DNA of 64,000 nt, taken from positions 1 through 64,000 of the forward strand of contig NZ_SJOJ01000003.1 of the NCBI RefSeq assembly GCF_004330295.1. The letters are read 5' to 3'. The notes under the pieces are model-generated. The model saw only the letters and a program-made list of their open reading frames with translations, was not told the origin of the DNA and searched no databases. Shown here piece after piece: positions 9,541-18,619 of this stretch (position 1 is its first letter; every line of letters starts with the position of its first letter). This DNA comes from Rahnella victoriana. GTDB lineage: Bacteria > Pseudomonadota > Gammaproteobacteria > Enterobacterales > Enterobacteriaceae. The position numbers were made by a program, and so were the translations under genes.

Positions 9541-10112
9541 TCCGATGTATGCCGCCGGTGCTGGCGCTGCTTATTGTCATGCTTGGCGGATGTGCCGCAC
9601 ACGAACCGTCCGGCAATGAACCGCAGGCATGGCTCAAACGCGGCGTGCAGGTGAATTTACCCGCGCCGTCGCTGGAAAAACCCTTCACTCAGCAACAGTT
9701 GCTGACCGCCACGGTGAACGGTAAACAGCAGTCGTTACTGGTATTACTGAATGCTGACGGCAAATCATTGCAGCTTGCCGGGCTTTCCCCTCTGGGGATC
9801 CGTCTGTTCAAAGTGGTCTACGATCAAACAGGGATCCACACCGAACAGGCGATCAGGATCGAAGGGTTGCCGCCAGCCAGTCAGGTTCTGGCCGATATCA
9901 TGTTGAGTTACTGGCCTGCGCAGCGCTGGCAGCCGTTGTTGCCGCCGGGCTGGACGCTGGAAGATCAGCCGCTGCGCCGGACGTTACGGGATACAGAAGG
10001 CAATACCATCACCCGCATCGACTACCTGCCGCGGGGCAGTGCGCGTCAGCCGGTGTCGATCACACAGATGGCGTTTCACTACCAGATAACCATCCAGAAT
10101 GTCGGTGACTGA
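9537..10112 (+). CDS. apeN: DUF3261-type lipoprotein (aryl polyene)
   Basis: 191-residue lipoprotein with a type II signal peptide ending in the lipobox LGGC. Short lipoproteins of the DUF3261 kind are a constant part of aryl polyene clusters and are presumed to act at the outer membrane in delivery or anchoring of the pigment. The start overlaps the exporter's stop (ATGA). No enzymatic motif is visible. Confidence 0.75.
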   Translation: MIRCMPPVLALLIVMLGGCAAHEPSGNEPQAWLKRGVQVNLPAPSLEKPFTQQQLLTATVNGKQQSLLVLLNADGKSLQLAGLSPLGIRLFKVVYDQTGIHTEQAIRIEGLPPASQVLADIMLSYWPAQRWQPLLPPGWTLEDQPLRRTLRDTEGNTITRIDYLPRGSARQPVSITQMAFHYQITIQNVGD

Positions 10113-10113
10113 T

Positions 10114-11286
10114 ATGATTTATTTTTCCGCCGTGGGCATGGTGAACGCGCTGGGAGACAACAATGCGCGCATCGCTGCCAGCCTGAGGGCTGGCGTCGCG
10201 CCCGGCATGTCGTTGCAGGAAGGCTGGCTGACGGAAAACCGGCCAGTCTGGCTCGGCAGCGTGACCGGCGATCTGCCTGCCATCCCGTCCCGGTTTGCAC
10301 CGCACCGCAGCCGGAATAATCAGTTATTGCTGGCGGCGCTGGCGCAAATCCGCACGCAGGTCGATGCCGCCATTGGCCGGTACGGTAAAGATCGCGTCGC
10401 GGTGATCATGGGCACCAGCACCTCCGGCATTGCCGAAGGGGAACAGGCGGTGCGCAGTTTGCAACAGCACGGGACATTCCCGCCGGGCTACGACTATCAG
10501 CAGCAGGAACTGGGCGATCCTTCGCAGTTTATGGCGGAATGGCTGGATCTCAGCGGTCCCGCTTACACCTTATCCACCGCGTGTTCTTCCAGCGCCAAAG
10601 CGATCATCAGCGGAAAGCGGCTGATCGACGCCGGACTGGCCGATGCCGCGCTGGTGGGCGGTGCGGACAGTCTGTGCCGCATGCCGGTGAATGGCTTTAA
10701 CAGTCTGGAATCATTCTCACGCGGACGTTGTACGCCGTTCGGACAGGATCGTGACGGCATCAATATCGGCGAAGCGTCGGCACTGATCCTGCTGACCCGT
10801 GAACCCGCAGACGTTGCGCTGCTGGGCACCGGAGAATCTTCCGACGCCTGGCATATGTCCGCGCCGCATCCTGAAGGTCTGGGCGCGGAACGGGCAATCG
10901 CGATGGCACTGCAACAGGCCGGACTTCAGGCCAGTGACGTGGGATACATTAATGCTCACGGCACCGCCACGCCGCTCAACGATCAGGTTGAAGCCGCCGT
11001 GATCCACAGAATGTTTGGGGGCGGGACGTCATGCAGCTCCACCAAACACCTCACCGGCCACACGCTGGGCGCGGCAGGGGCGACGGAAGCCGCACTGAGC
11101 TGGCTGATCCTGACCAGCGAATTACCGTTGCCGCCACAGGATTTCAGTGTCACGCCAAGGGATTCCGGCCTGCCTGCGATCCGGCTGGTGGAAGGGCATG
11201 AGCCGCTGACCCGGCCCGTGATTCTGTCGAACTCTTTTGCCTTTGGGGGTAATAACGCCAGCATTCTGATCGGGAGGCCGTCATGA
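10114..11286 (+). CDS. apeO: Beta-ketoacyl-ACP synthase (aryl polyene, catalytic)
   Basis: 390-residue ketosynthase of the FabF/type II PKS class with a complete Cys-His-His set: STACSSSA (Cys157), NAHGTATPLND (His282) and KHLTGHTLGAAG (His316). It should condense malonyl-ACP with the growing polyene, and by analogy pair with the cysteine-less protein encoded at 118. I prefer the ATG at 10114, one base after the lipoprotein stop; an ATG at 10099 would add five residues (MSVTD). The end overlaps the next gene's ATG. Confidence 0.87.
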   Translation: MIYFSAVGMVNALGDNNARIAASLRAGVAPGMSLQEGWLTENRPVWLGSVTGDLPAIPSRFAPHRSRNNQLLLAALAQIRTQVDAAIGRYGKDRVAVIMGTSTSGIAEGEQAVRSLQQHGTFPPGYDYQQQELGDPSQFMAEWLDLSGPAYTLSTACSSSAKAIISGKRLIDAGLADAALVGGADSLCRMPVNGFNSLESFSRGRCTPFGQDRDGINIGEASALILLTREPADVALLGTGESSDAWHMSAPHPEGLGAERAIAMALQQAGLQASDVGYINAHGTATPLNDQVEAAVIHRMFGGGTSCSSTKHLTGHTLGAAGATEAALSWLILTSELPLPPQDFSVTPRDSGLPAIRLVEGHEPLTRPVILSNSFAFGGNNASILIGRPS

Positions 11287-11762
11287 ATACCCTGTCTGCA
11301 GAGGCATTCCTGCCACATGCCGCCCCGATGGTGTTGCTGGATAGCGTCATTGAAGTCGCAAACGACACGGCATTGTGCAGCGTGGTGGTGTCGCCGGACA
11401 GCGTGCTGGCACCGTTTCTGAATGCCCGGGGCGCGTTGCCCGCGTGGTACGCCATCGAACTGATTGCGCAAACCGTGGGGGTGTGGAGTGGCTGGCATGG
11501 CGCGCAGCAAGGGGAAGCGCCTCAGGTTGGCATGCTTCTCGGCGCAAGAGCGGTGAAATGCAGCGTCGCGGAATTTGCCGCAGGCAGTGAATTGCTGATT
11601 CAGGTTTCGCTGGTTTTGCGTGACGAGAAAATCGCGAGCTTTGAAGGTGTTATCAGCATTAAACAGGAAAAAGACAACCTGCAGGTTGCCACGGGAAGGC
11701 TGAATACCTATCAGCCAGACAAGGAAGAACTCATTACGCTCACACAGGGGAAACCACAATGA
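11283..11762 (+). CDS. apeP: Hot-dog fold dehydratase subunit (aryl polyene)
   Basis: 159-residue hot-dog protein of the 3-hydroxy-fatty-acyl-ACP dehydratase class, more distant from FabZ than the protein at 4135. The central helix reads ALPAWYAIELIAQTVG, where ApeP-type proteins have their active-site region. It is expected to form a mixed complex with the 4135 product. Both ends overlap neighbours by four bases (ATGA). Confidence 0.8.
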   Translation: MNTLSAEAFLPHAAPMVLLDSVIEVANDTALCSVVVSPDSVLAPFLNARGALPAWYAIELIAQTVGVWSGWHGAQQGEAPQVGMLLGARAVKCSVAEFAAGSELLIQVSLVLRDEKIASFEGVISIKQEKDNLQVATGRLNTYQPDKEELITLTQGKPQ

Positions 11763-12490
11763 CACGTTCGGTATTAGTGACCGGTGCCAGCAAAGGCATC
11801 GGCCAGGCCATTGCCCGCCAGCTTGCCGGCGATGGTTTTCAGGTAGTGATCCACTACCACAGCGATAAAGACGGGGCAGAAAACACGTTACAGCAGATCA
11901 CGGCTCACGGCGGTGAAGGGCGACTGGTGCAGTTTGATATCAGCAACCGCCAGCAGTGCCGCGAGGTGATTGACGCCGATATCGCCACGCACGGCGCGTA
12001 TTATGGTGTGGTCAATAACGCCGGGATCACCCGTGACGCAGCCTTTCCGGCACTGACTGACGAAGACTGGGACGGCGTGATCCACACCAATCTGGACAGC
12101 TTTTACAACGTCTTACAGCCCTGCGTGATGCCGATGATCGGCCTGCGTCAGGGCGGGCGCATTATCGCGCTTTCCTCGGTTTCCGGCATTACGGGCAACC
12201 GCGGCCAGGTCAATTACAGCGCCGCAAAAGCGGGGATCATCGGTGCCTGCAAAGCGCTGTCGCTGGAACTGGCAAAGCGCAAAATCACCGTAAACTGTAT
12301 CGCACCGGGGCTGATTGATACCGGTATGCTGGAGATGGAAAAACCGGCGCTCGACGCCGCCATGAGCATGATCCCGCTTAAACGCATGGGGCAGGCGGAA
12401 GAAGTCGCGGGGCTGGCCAGCTATCTGATGTCTGATATTGCCGGTTATGTTACCCGGCAGGTGATCTCCATCAACGGAGGAATGGTATGA
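11759..12490 (+). CDS. apeQ: 3-ketoacyl-ACP reductase, FabG-like (aryl polyene)
   Basis: 243-residue short-chain dehydrogenase. The NADPH-binding motif TGASKGIG is at residues 8-15, NNAGITRD at 86-93, and the catalytic Ser140, Tyr153 and Lys157 are in place. It reduces the 3-keto group after each condensation. It sits between the second dehydratase and the last ketosynthase, so a whole extension cycle is encoded contiguously from 10114 to 13716. Confidence 0.87.
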   Translation: MTRSVLVTGASKGIGQAIARQLAGDGFQVVIHYHSDKDGAENTLQQITAHGGEGRLVQFDISNRQQCREVIDADIATHGAYYGVVNNAGITRDAAFPALTDEDWDGVIHTNLDSFYNVLQPCVMPMIGLRQGGRIIALSSVSGITGNRGQVNYSAAKAGIIGACKALSLELAKRKITVNCIAPGLIDTGMLEMEKPALDAAMSMIPLKRMGQAEEVAGLASYLMSDIAGYVTRQVISINGGMV

Positions 12491-13716
12491 CGCATCGCGT
12501 TGTGATTACCGGCATGAAAGGGATTACCGCGTTTGGCCATCACTGGGATGAGATTTCGGCACGCCTGCAACAGGGCAAAAATGCCGTCCGCCATATGGAT
12601 GAATGGCTGATTTATCAGGGGCTGAATACGCATCTTGCCGCGCCCGTTGATGATTTTGTGTTGCCCGCGCATTACACCCGAAAACGCATCCGCTCGATGG
12701 GACGGGTTTCCCTGCTGTCTACCCGCGCGGTGGAACTGGCGCTGGAACAAGCGGGTTTACTCGACGATCCGATCCTGACCGACGGTGAAACCGGCATTGC
12801 GTTCGGTTCATCCACCGGCAGTACCGGGCCGGTCAGCGAATTCGCCACCATGCTGACGGAAAAACACACCAATAATATTACCGGCACGACCTATGTGCAG
12901 ATGATGGCGCACACCACGGCGGTCAACACCGGGCTGTTTTTTGGCCTGAAAGGCCGGGTGATCCCGACGTCCAGCGCCTGCACCTCTGGCAGTCAGGCCA
13001 TCGGTTACGCCTATGAAGCCATTAAACACGGTTACCAGACCCTGATGGTGGCAGGGGGCGCGGAAGAGCTGTGCCCGTCCGAAGCGGCAGTGTTCGACAC
13101 CCTGTTTGCCACCAGCCAGCAAAATGATCACCCGGATTTATCGCCGCGCCCGTTTGATGCACAGCGCGACGGGCTGGTGATTGGTGAAGGCGCGGGGGCG
13201 CTGATCCTCGAGTCGCTGGAACATGCTCAGGCGCGTGGTGCGAAGATATACGCCGAAGTCATCGGGTTTGCGACCAACTGCGACGCCGCGCATATCACCC
13301 AGCCACAGCAATCGACCATGCAGATTTGTATCGAAAAATCGCTGAAAAATGCCGGCATTCCGGCCTCTGAAATTGGCTATATCAGTGCGCATGGTACGGC
13401 GACGGATCGCGGTGACATTGCCGAAAGTCATGCCACCGCTGCCGTGTTTGGCAATCAGACGCCGATTTCCTCGCTGAAAAGTTACCTCGGCCATACGCTC
13501 GGTGCCTGCGGGGCGCTGGAAGCCTGGATGTCGCTGGAAATGATGCGTGAAGACAGGTTTGTGCCGACCATCAATCTGACCCATCCCGACCCGCTGTGTG
13601 GCGACCTCGATTATGTGATGGGGGAGTCGCGGCATATTCAGACGGAGTTTATTCAGTCCAACAACTTTGCATTCGGTGGCATCAATACGTCACTGGTTTT
13701 CCGCCGCTGGCCGTAA
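12487..13716 (+). CDS. apeR: Beta-ketoacyl-ACP synthase II-like (aryl polyene)
   Basis: 409-residue FabF-like ketosynthase with a full active site: SSACTSGSQ (Cys165), SAHGTATDRGD and SYLGHTLGACGA. It is the second catalytic ketosynthase of the cluster; in studied systems this one is thought to start the chain or make short precursors while the ApeO/ApeC pair elongates. That division is family knowledge, not visible here. It overlaps the reductase gene by four bases. Confidence 0.85.
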   Translation: MTHRVVITGMKGITAFGHHWDEISARLQQGKNAVRHMDEWLIYQGLNTHLAAPVDDFVLPAHYTRKRIRSMGRVSLLSTRAVELALEQAGLLDDPILTDGETGIAFGSSTGSTGPVSEFATMLTEKHTNNITGTTYVQMMAHTTAVNTGLFFGLKGRVIPTSSACTSGSQAIGYAYEAIKHGYQTLMVAGGAEELCPSEAAVFDTLFATSQQNDHPDLSPRPFDAQRDGLVIGEGAGALILESLEHAQARGAKIYAEVIGFATNCDAAHITQPQQSTMQICIEKSLKNAGIPASEIGYISAHGTATDRGDIAESHATAAVFGNQTPISSLKSYLGHTLGACGALEAWMSLEMMREDRFVPTINLTHPDPLCGDLDYVMGESRHIQTEFIQSNNFAFGGINTSLVFRRWP

Positions 13717-13719
13717 ACG

Positions 13720-14406
13720 ATGAATTCCGCGTACCTTGTGACTGCGCTGCTGAATGATGCTTTTTCGCTGTCACGCCTGCCCGCAGAATTGCGCGCAAAA
13801 AGTGACAGTCTGCCTGCTGCCCGTCGCCAGCAATGGCTGGCGGGCAGGGCGTTGCTGGCGGAAGCACTGGCGGCTTTGTACGGCGGCGACATGCTGCCCG
13901 CAATGCAGCTTTCCGCGCAGGGAAAACCCTCTTTTACCGATCCTTCCCTGCCGCATTTTTCCCTCAGTCACAGTAAAAATCATCTGCAACTGGTGCTGTG
14001 TGCGGCGGCAGAAACCGGCGGCGATGTGGAGCAGATCCGCCCGCGACCCCGCTATCTTGCGGTGGCGAAGGAAGCATTCACTTCGGCGGAATGTCAGTGG
14101 CTGGCAGAACAGCCCGATCCGGTTATGGCCTTCTGGCAACTGTGGTGCCTGCGTGAAGCCTGGCTGAAACAGCAGGGCGGCAGCGTGTGGCAGATGGACA
14201 GGATCCGTCCCGATCCGGTGGCAGGAAAATATACTTCTGAACCTTTTACCGACAGCCTGTTATGGGTTGACGGTGACGACGCCGTGATGCGGGCGCTGGC
14301 GCTGCCTGCCCGCGTCACGGAGGTAAAAGAATGGGTGTTTAACGCGGCGTCCGGCAGGCTACAGCCGCAGACGCCGCGCCAGTGGTTGCGCTTTTCACCC
14401 CGCTGA
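13720..14406 (+). CDS. 4'-phosphopantetheinyl transferase (Sfp/EntD-like)
   Basis: 228-residue Sfp/AcpT-superfamily protein with the signature motifs LSHSKN, GGDVEQIRPR (metal-binding Asp/Glu) and WCLREAWLKQQG. It should attach phosphopantetheine to the carrier proteins encoded at 1659 and 1927. It starts three bases after the last ketosynthase gene and is the last gene of the operon; in E. coli-type clusters, as I recall, the equivalent enzyme is near the other end. A dedicated activating enzyme makes the cluster more self-contained. Confidence 0.82.
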   Translation: MNSAYLVTALLNDAFSLSRLPAELRAKSDSLPAARRQQWLAGRALLAEALAALYGGDMLPAMQLSAQGKPSFTDPSLPHFSLSHSKNHLQLVLCAAAETGGDVEQIRPRPRYLAVAKEAFTSAECQWLAEQPDPVMAFWQLWCLREAWLKQQGGSVWQMDRIRPDPVAGKYTSEPFTDSLLWVDGDDAVMRALALPARVTEVKEWVFNAASGRLQPQTPRQWLRFSPR

Positions 14407-14516
14407 TTATTGCGTTGTCATCAAAAGTCTTGTGGCAAAGCAGTCGTTTTTATCCATGAAGCACCGGTTCATACTCTCTTCCAACATTGACCTGATTACT
14501 ATTAAGAGAGAGCACA

Positions 14517-15320
14517 ATGAGCATTCCTGCATTCGGTCTGGGTACCTTCCGCCTGAAAGATGACGTGGTAAAAGCGTCGGTCGCCACCGCCGTAGAACTG
14601 GGCTATCGCGCCATTGATACCGCACAGATTTATGATAACGAAGCCGCCGTCGGCGAGGCGCTGGCAGACAGTGGCGTCGCCCGTGAAGAACTCTACATCA
14701 CCACCAAAATCTGGATCGAAAACCTCGCTGCGGACAAGCTGGCCGACAGCCTGAAAGAAAGCCTGCGCAAGCTGAAAACGGATTATGTCGATCTGACCTT
14801 GATCCACTGGCCGTCGCCAAATCAGGCGGTCAGCGTGGCAGAAACGATGCACGCGCTGGTGGAAGCGAAGAAAATGGGGCTGACCCGTGAAATCGGTATT
14901 TCCAACTTCACCGTTGCCCTGATGCAGGAAGCTATCGACGCGGTCGGTGCGGATCAGATCGCGACCAATCAGATTGAACTGTCGCCGTTCCTGCAAAACC
15001 AGACCGTGGTGGATTTTGCCCGTCAGAACGGCATCGCCATCACGTCTTACATGACGCTGGCTTACGGCGATGCGCTGAAAGACGCGACCATTATTGAGAT
15101 CGCCGCACGCCATAACGCGACGCCTGCACAGGTGGTGCTGGCCTGGGCGTTGCAGCTGGATTACGCGGTGATCCCGTCATCGACCAAACGCGAAAACCTG
15201 CAAAGCAATTTGCTGGCGCAGCAACTGACCCTGACCGAAGCGGATATGCAGCAGATCGCCGCGCTGGAACGCAATGGCCGTCTGGTCAGCCCGGAAGGTC
15301 TGGCTCCAGACTGGGATTGA
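14517..15320 (+). CDS. dkgB: Aldo/keto reductase, 2,5-didehydrogluconate reductase B
   Basis: 267 residues, the same length as E. coli DkgB and nearly collinear with it from the start ([15 protein letters not shown]) to the end ([10 protein letters not shown]). Aldo-keto reductase landmarks are present: Asp and Tyr of DTAQIYDNE, Lys of TTKIW, and the NADPH-binding end PSSTKRENL. It reduces 2,5-diketo-D-gluconate and other aldehydes such as methylglyoxal. It follows a 110-base gap after the polyene operon and has a clear AAGAGAGAG Shine-Dalgarno. This is the first gene of the conserved dkgB-yafC-yafD block. Confidence 0.93.
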   Translation: MSIPAFGLGTFRLKDDVVKASVATAVELGYRAIDTAQIYDNEAAVGEALADSGVAREELYITTKIWIENLAADKLADSLKESLRKLKTDYVDLTLIHWPSPNQAVSVAETMHALVEAKKMGLTREIGISNFTVALMQEAIDAVGADQIATNQIELSPFLQNQTVVDFARQNGIAITSYMTLAYGDALKDATIIEIAARHNATPAQVVLAWALQLDYAVIPSSTKRENLQSNLLAQQLTLTEADMQQIAALERNGRLVSPEGLAPDWD

Positions 15321-15330
15321 TCGTTAAACG

Positions 15331-15350
15331 CCTCCCCTTCGCCGGGGAGG
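15331..15350. repeat. Solitary GC-rich hairpin between dkgB and yafC
   Basis: CCTCCCC and GGGGAGG form a 7-bp inverted repeat around TTCGCC, in the gap between the convergent dkgB and yafC genes. Its sequence is close to the core of the two composite repeats at 29632 and 60520, so it may be a single repeat unit. It may also help end transcription, although no T-run follows. Confidence 0.5.
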
Positions 15351-15359
15351 AATCAACCT

Positions 15360-16256
15360 TCACCCCCCACGGGTTCCCAGCTTCTCACTGAGAAAATCAA
15401 TAAAGCACCGGATCCGCGTGCTGACCGTCTGATCGCTGTAATACACCGCGTGGAACGGCATGGCGATGCGCAGGGTATCCGGCACCAGCAGTTTCACCAG
15501 ATCGCCGCGCGCGACATCTTCATCCGTCATGAAATCCGACAGACAGGCAATCCCGTTGCCCTGTAAACACAGCCTGCGCAGCGTTTCACCACTTCCGGAA
15601 CTGATAAACGGCGTGACCGTCAGTTGCTGACCGTCAGCGCACAGCAGCGGCCATTTATTCAGCGCAACCACTTCGTTAAAACCCAGACAGCGGTGCTTCA
15701 GCAGGTCATCGGCATTTTCCGGCATTCCCCATTTTTTAAGGTAATCCGGCGAGGCCAGCACGCTGCGGTAGCTCAGCATCAGCTTGCGCGCCCGCAGGCT
15801 GGAATCTTCCAGCTCACCCACGCGGATCGCCACATCCACTTTATGCTCAATCAGATTGATATTGCTCTCGGACGAAAATAGCGCGAGCGACATCTTCGGG
15901 AAACGTTCGGTAAATTCCGCCACCAGCGGCGATATGAGATGCAAAATGACCGGCGTCGCGGCATCAACCCGCAACAGCCCCTGCGGGTCGTCGCGGTTCT
16001 CCAGCAAGTCATCTTCGGCGGCCGCCATGTCATGCAGGATTTTCTGCACACGAACAAAATACCGCTCGCCTTCGTGCGTCAGGCTGATTTGACGCGTGGT
16101 GCGGTTGAGCAGGGTGATCCCCAGTTTTTTCTCCAGACGTTTCAGGGTCCGGCTGACCACGGAATTATCCTGCCCCAGCTGTTCTGCTGCGCGGCTGAAA
16201 CTGCCGCTTTCCACCACCGTGACAAAGGTAATCAATTCTTCAGAACTGGCTCGCAT
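15360..16256 (-). CDS. yafC: LysR-family transcriptional regulator YafC
   Basis: 298-residue LysR regulator. The N-terminal winged helix ([20 protein letters not shown]) is followed by the effector-binding domain to the end ([14 protein letters not shown]). It matches E. coli YafC along its length. I start at the ATG at 16256 because GGAGTAAC lies just before it; an upstream ATG at 16280 would add eight residues without a good ribosome site. It is divergent from the MFS gene at 16363, the classic arrangement of a LysR regulator and its target, so it may control that exporter here. Confidence 0.9.
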   Translation of the reverse strand: MRASSEELITFVTVVESGSFSRAAEQLGQDNSVVSRTLKRLEKKLGITLLNRTTRQISLTHEGERYFVRVQKILHDMAAAEDDLLENRDDPQGLLRVDAATPVILHLISPLVAEFTERFPKMSLALFSSESNINLIEHKVDVAIRVGELEDSSLRARKLMLSYRSVLASPDYLKKWGMPENADDLLKHRCLGFNEVVALNKWPLLCADGQQLTVTPFISSGSGETLRRLCLQGNGIACLSDFMTDEDVARGDLVKLLVPDTLRIAMPFHAVYYSDQTVSTRIRCFIDFLSEKLGTRGG

Positions 16257-16362
16257 TGTTGTTACTCCAGCATAAATCAATTGATACTTTGGTTATTTCT
16301 GTCATTTAAGCACAAGCCGATAATAGCCGCTATCAAATCGATATTCATGTGGAGTAAAGGTT

Positions 16363-17538
16363 ATGCCGCTTGCACTATTAGCACTGACCATCAGTGCGTT
16401 CGCTATAGGAACAACAGAGTTTGTTATCGTCGGCCTTGTGCCGACCATCGCGCAGCAACTGGGGGTTTCCGTGCCGTCGGCCGGTTTGCTGGTTTCCATT
16501 TACGCGCTTGGCGTGGCGATTGGCGCACCGGTGCTGACCGCGCTGACCGGCCGTGTACCGCGTAAAGCCCTGCTCATCGGCCTGATGGTACTGTTCACGC
16601 TGGGCAATCTGCTGGCGTGGCAGTCACCCAATTACAATACGCTGGTGATGGCGCGTCTGCTGACCGGGCTGGCGCACGGTGTGTTCTTCTCGATTGGCTC
16701 GACCATCGCCACCAGCCTGGTGCCGAAGGAAAAAGCGGCGTCGGCCATTGCATTGATGTTCGGCGGCCTGACGGTTGCACTGGTCACCGGGGTGCCGCTG
16801 GGGACATTTATCGGGCAGCATTTCGGCTGGCGCGAAACTTTCCTCGCCGTCTCGCTGATTGGCGTGATAGCGATTATCGCCAGCGCCATTCTGGTGCCCA
16901 ATAACATTAAAAATAAACCGGCGGCGCGTATTGCCGATCAGGTCAAAGTGCTGATGAACCCGCGTTTACTGCTGATTTACGCCATTACCGCGCTGGGTTA
17001 CGGCGGCGTATTCACCACCTTTACCTTCCTCGCGCCGATGATGCAGGAGCAGGCCGGTTTCTCTGCCAGCATGGTCAGCTGGATCCTGCTGGCATACGGT
17101 GTGTCGGTGGCGGTGGGTAATATCTGGGGCGGCAAACTGGCTGACCGTCACGGCGCAGTCAAAGCGCTGACGATCATCTTTGCGGCACTGGCCGCGTTGT
17201 TACTGATTTTCCAGTTCACCTCAGGCTTTGGTATTCCGGCGTTAATCACCCTGCTGGTGATGGGCATCTTTGCTTTCGGTAACGTGCCGGGATTACAGGT
17301 GTACGTGGTACAGAAAGCCGAAGAGGTGACGCCTGATGCGGTGGATGTCGCCTCCGGCCTGAATATCGCCGCCTTCAACGTCGGTATTGCCTTAGGTTCG
17401 GTGATTGGCGGGCAGGTGGTGTCTACGATTGGGCTGGCGCAAACGCCATGGATTGGTGCGGTGATCGTCGCGGGTGCGCTGTTACTTATCCGCCTGAGCG
17501 GGCATCTGGATCGCAAGCCCAAAGCGGCGCTGGCCTGA
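16363..17538 (+). CDS. MFS drug/sugar exporter, YdhP/AraJ-like (DHA1 family)
   Basis: 391-residue major facilitator transporter with twelve predicted helices, the N-terminal signature TISAFAIGTTEFVIVGLVP of the DHA1 efflux group and the motif A-like loop GRVPRKALL. Substrates of this subfamily (sugars, arabinose, drugs) cannot be assigned from sequence. It stands between yafC and yafD, which are adjacent in E. coli, and is divergent from yafC across 106 bases. A GGAGTAAAG ribosome site precedes the ATG, and a hairpin terminator follows at 17563. Confidence 0.82.
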   Translation: MPLALLALTISAFAIGTTEFVIVGLVPTIAQQLGVSVPSAGLLVSIYALGVAIGAPVLTALTGRVPRKALLIGLMVLFTLGNLLAWQSPNYNTLVMARLLTGLAHGVFFSIGSTIATSLVPKEKAASAIALMFGGLTVALVTGVPLGTFIGQHFGWRETFLAVSLIGVIAIIASAILVPNNIKNKPAARIADQVKVLMNPRLLLIYAITALGYGGVFTTFTFLAPMMQEQAGFSASMVSWILLAYGVSVAVGNIWGGKLADRHGAVKALTIIFAALAALLLIFQFTSGFGIPALITLLVMGIFAFGNVPGLQVYVVQKAEEVTPDAVDVASGLNIAAFNVGIALGSVIGGQVVSTIGLAQTPWIGAVIVAGALLLIRLSGHLDRKPKAALA

Positions 17539-17562
17539 TTATTCCTGGATTTTGTGTCTTCA

Positions 17563-17593
17563 CGGCTCGCCTCTGGCGGGCCGTTTTTGTTTT
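17563..17593 (+). terminator. Rho-independent terminator after the MFS gene
   Basis: Inverted repeat CGGCTCGCC / GGCGGGCCG around a TCT loop, followed by TTTTTGTTTTT, 25 bases after the stop of the MFS gene. Confidence 0.85.
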
Positions 17594-17641
17594 TATGCTA
17601 GCCTGTAGATGTGACCAGGTTGTATACCAATGTAAACAGAT

Positions 17642-17696
17642 TTGGCCTGAGCGCCTGCGGGCGTATACTGAACTTTCGCTGTGGGAATCTCTCTCA
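17642..17696 (+). promoter_or_regulatory. Candidate yafD promoters (sigma-70 and sigma-E like)
   Basis: TTGGCC (17642-17647), a 16-base spacer and TATACT (17664-17669) form a plausible sigma-70 promoter. Just downstream, GAACTT (17670-17675), 16 bases, then TCTCA (17692-17696) fits the sigma-E pattern with one mismatch. E. coli yafD is, from memory, a member of the sigma-E regulon, which makes the second reading reasonable. Neither is proven. Confidence 0.4.
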
Positions 17697-17731
17697 TATA
17701 GCAACGATATAACGGGTAACAGGCGATTAGC

Positions 17732-18532
17732 GTGCGGAAAAAAACATATGCAATGAGGTATGTCGCAGGTCAGCCCGCAGAGCAAATCTTTCCGGGCGTC
17801 CTCGCACATTTGGGGCCGGATTTGCCGCCGGGTGCTGCGCTGCCGAATTCGAATATTTTGCGCGTCATGGTGTGGAATATCTTCAAACAACAGCGGGCTG
17901 ACTGGTTGTCAGTCCTGCGCGATTACGGCAAAGATGCGCAACTGGTGCTGCTTCAGGAAGCGCAAACCACGCCCGAGCTGATCCGGTATGCCACGTCGAA
18001 TTATCTGGCGGCGGATCAGGTACCCGCGTTTATGCTGCCTCAGCACCCCTCTGGCGTGATGACACTCTCTGCTGCGCATCCGGTCTATTGTTGTCCGCTG
18101 CGTGAGCGTGAGCCGCTTCTGAGGCTCTCTAAATCGGCACTCGTCACCGTGTATCCGCTTCTGGATGGGCGTTTGCTGATGGTGGTGAATATCCACGCGG
18201 TGAATTTCAGTATCGGGATCGACGTGTACAGTAAGCAGCTTGACCCGATTGGTGAGCAGATTGCCAACCATAAAGGTCCGGTGATCATGGCGGGGGATTT
18301 CAATGCCTGGAGCAGGCAACGCATCAATGCGCTGTTCGGCTTTGCGGGCAATATCCATCTGGAGGAAGTGCGCTTCCCGGCGGACTATCGCAAACGCGCC
18401 TTTGGCAGGCCGCTGGATTTCATTTTCTATCGCGACCTGAGCGTCACCAGCGCATCAGTGATGGAAACGCGGGCGTCGGATCATAACCCGCTGCGGGTGG
18501 AATTCCTGGCTGATAAGCCGCTGACGCAGTAA
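17732..18532 (+). CDS. yafD: Endonuclease/exonuclease/phosphatase family protein YafD
   Basis: 266 residues, the same length as E. coli YafD and highly similar from [17 protein letters not shown] on. The EEP fold markers are present: WNIFKQQ with Asn, LLQEAQ with the metal-binding Glu, [16 protein letters not shown] with the Asp/Asn pair, and the terminal SDHNP. It starts with GTG, as I recall for E. coli. The molecular substrate is unknown. The neighbouring yafE methyltransferase gene of E. coli is missing; mltD follows directly in the opposite orientation. Confidence 0.92.
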   Translation: MRKKTYAMRYVAGQPAEQIFPGVLAHLGPDLPPGAALPNSNILRVMVWNIFKQQRADWLSVLRDYGKDAQLVLLQEAQTTPELIRYATSNYLAADQVPAFMLPQHPSGVMTLSAAHPVYCCPLREREPLLRLSKSALVTVYPLLDGRLLMVVNIHAVNFSIGIDVYSKQLDPIGEQIANHKGPVIMAGDFNAWSRQRINALFGFAGNIHLEEVRFPADYRKRAFGRPLDFIFYRDLSVTSASVMETRASDHNPLRVEFLADKPLTQ

Positions 18533-18570
18533 CGCTTAATTCGTCCGTCAAAAAAACGCAGACATAAAAA

Positions 18571-18600
18571 AAGCACCCGGAGTGATCAGGGTGCTTTTTT
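18571..18600. terminator. Bidirectional terminator between yafD and mltD
   Basis: AAGCACCC / GGGTGCTT stem (18571-18578 with 18589-18596), with an A-run before it and a T-run after it, placed between convergent genes. Confidence 0.88.
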
Positions 18601-18619
18601 ATTGCCGGTACCTTCAGAC

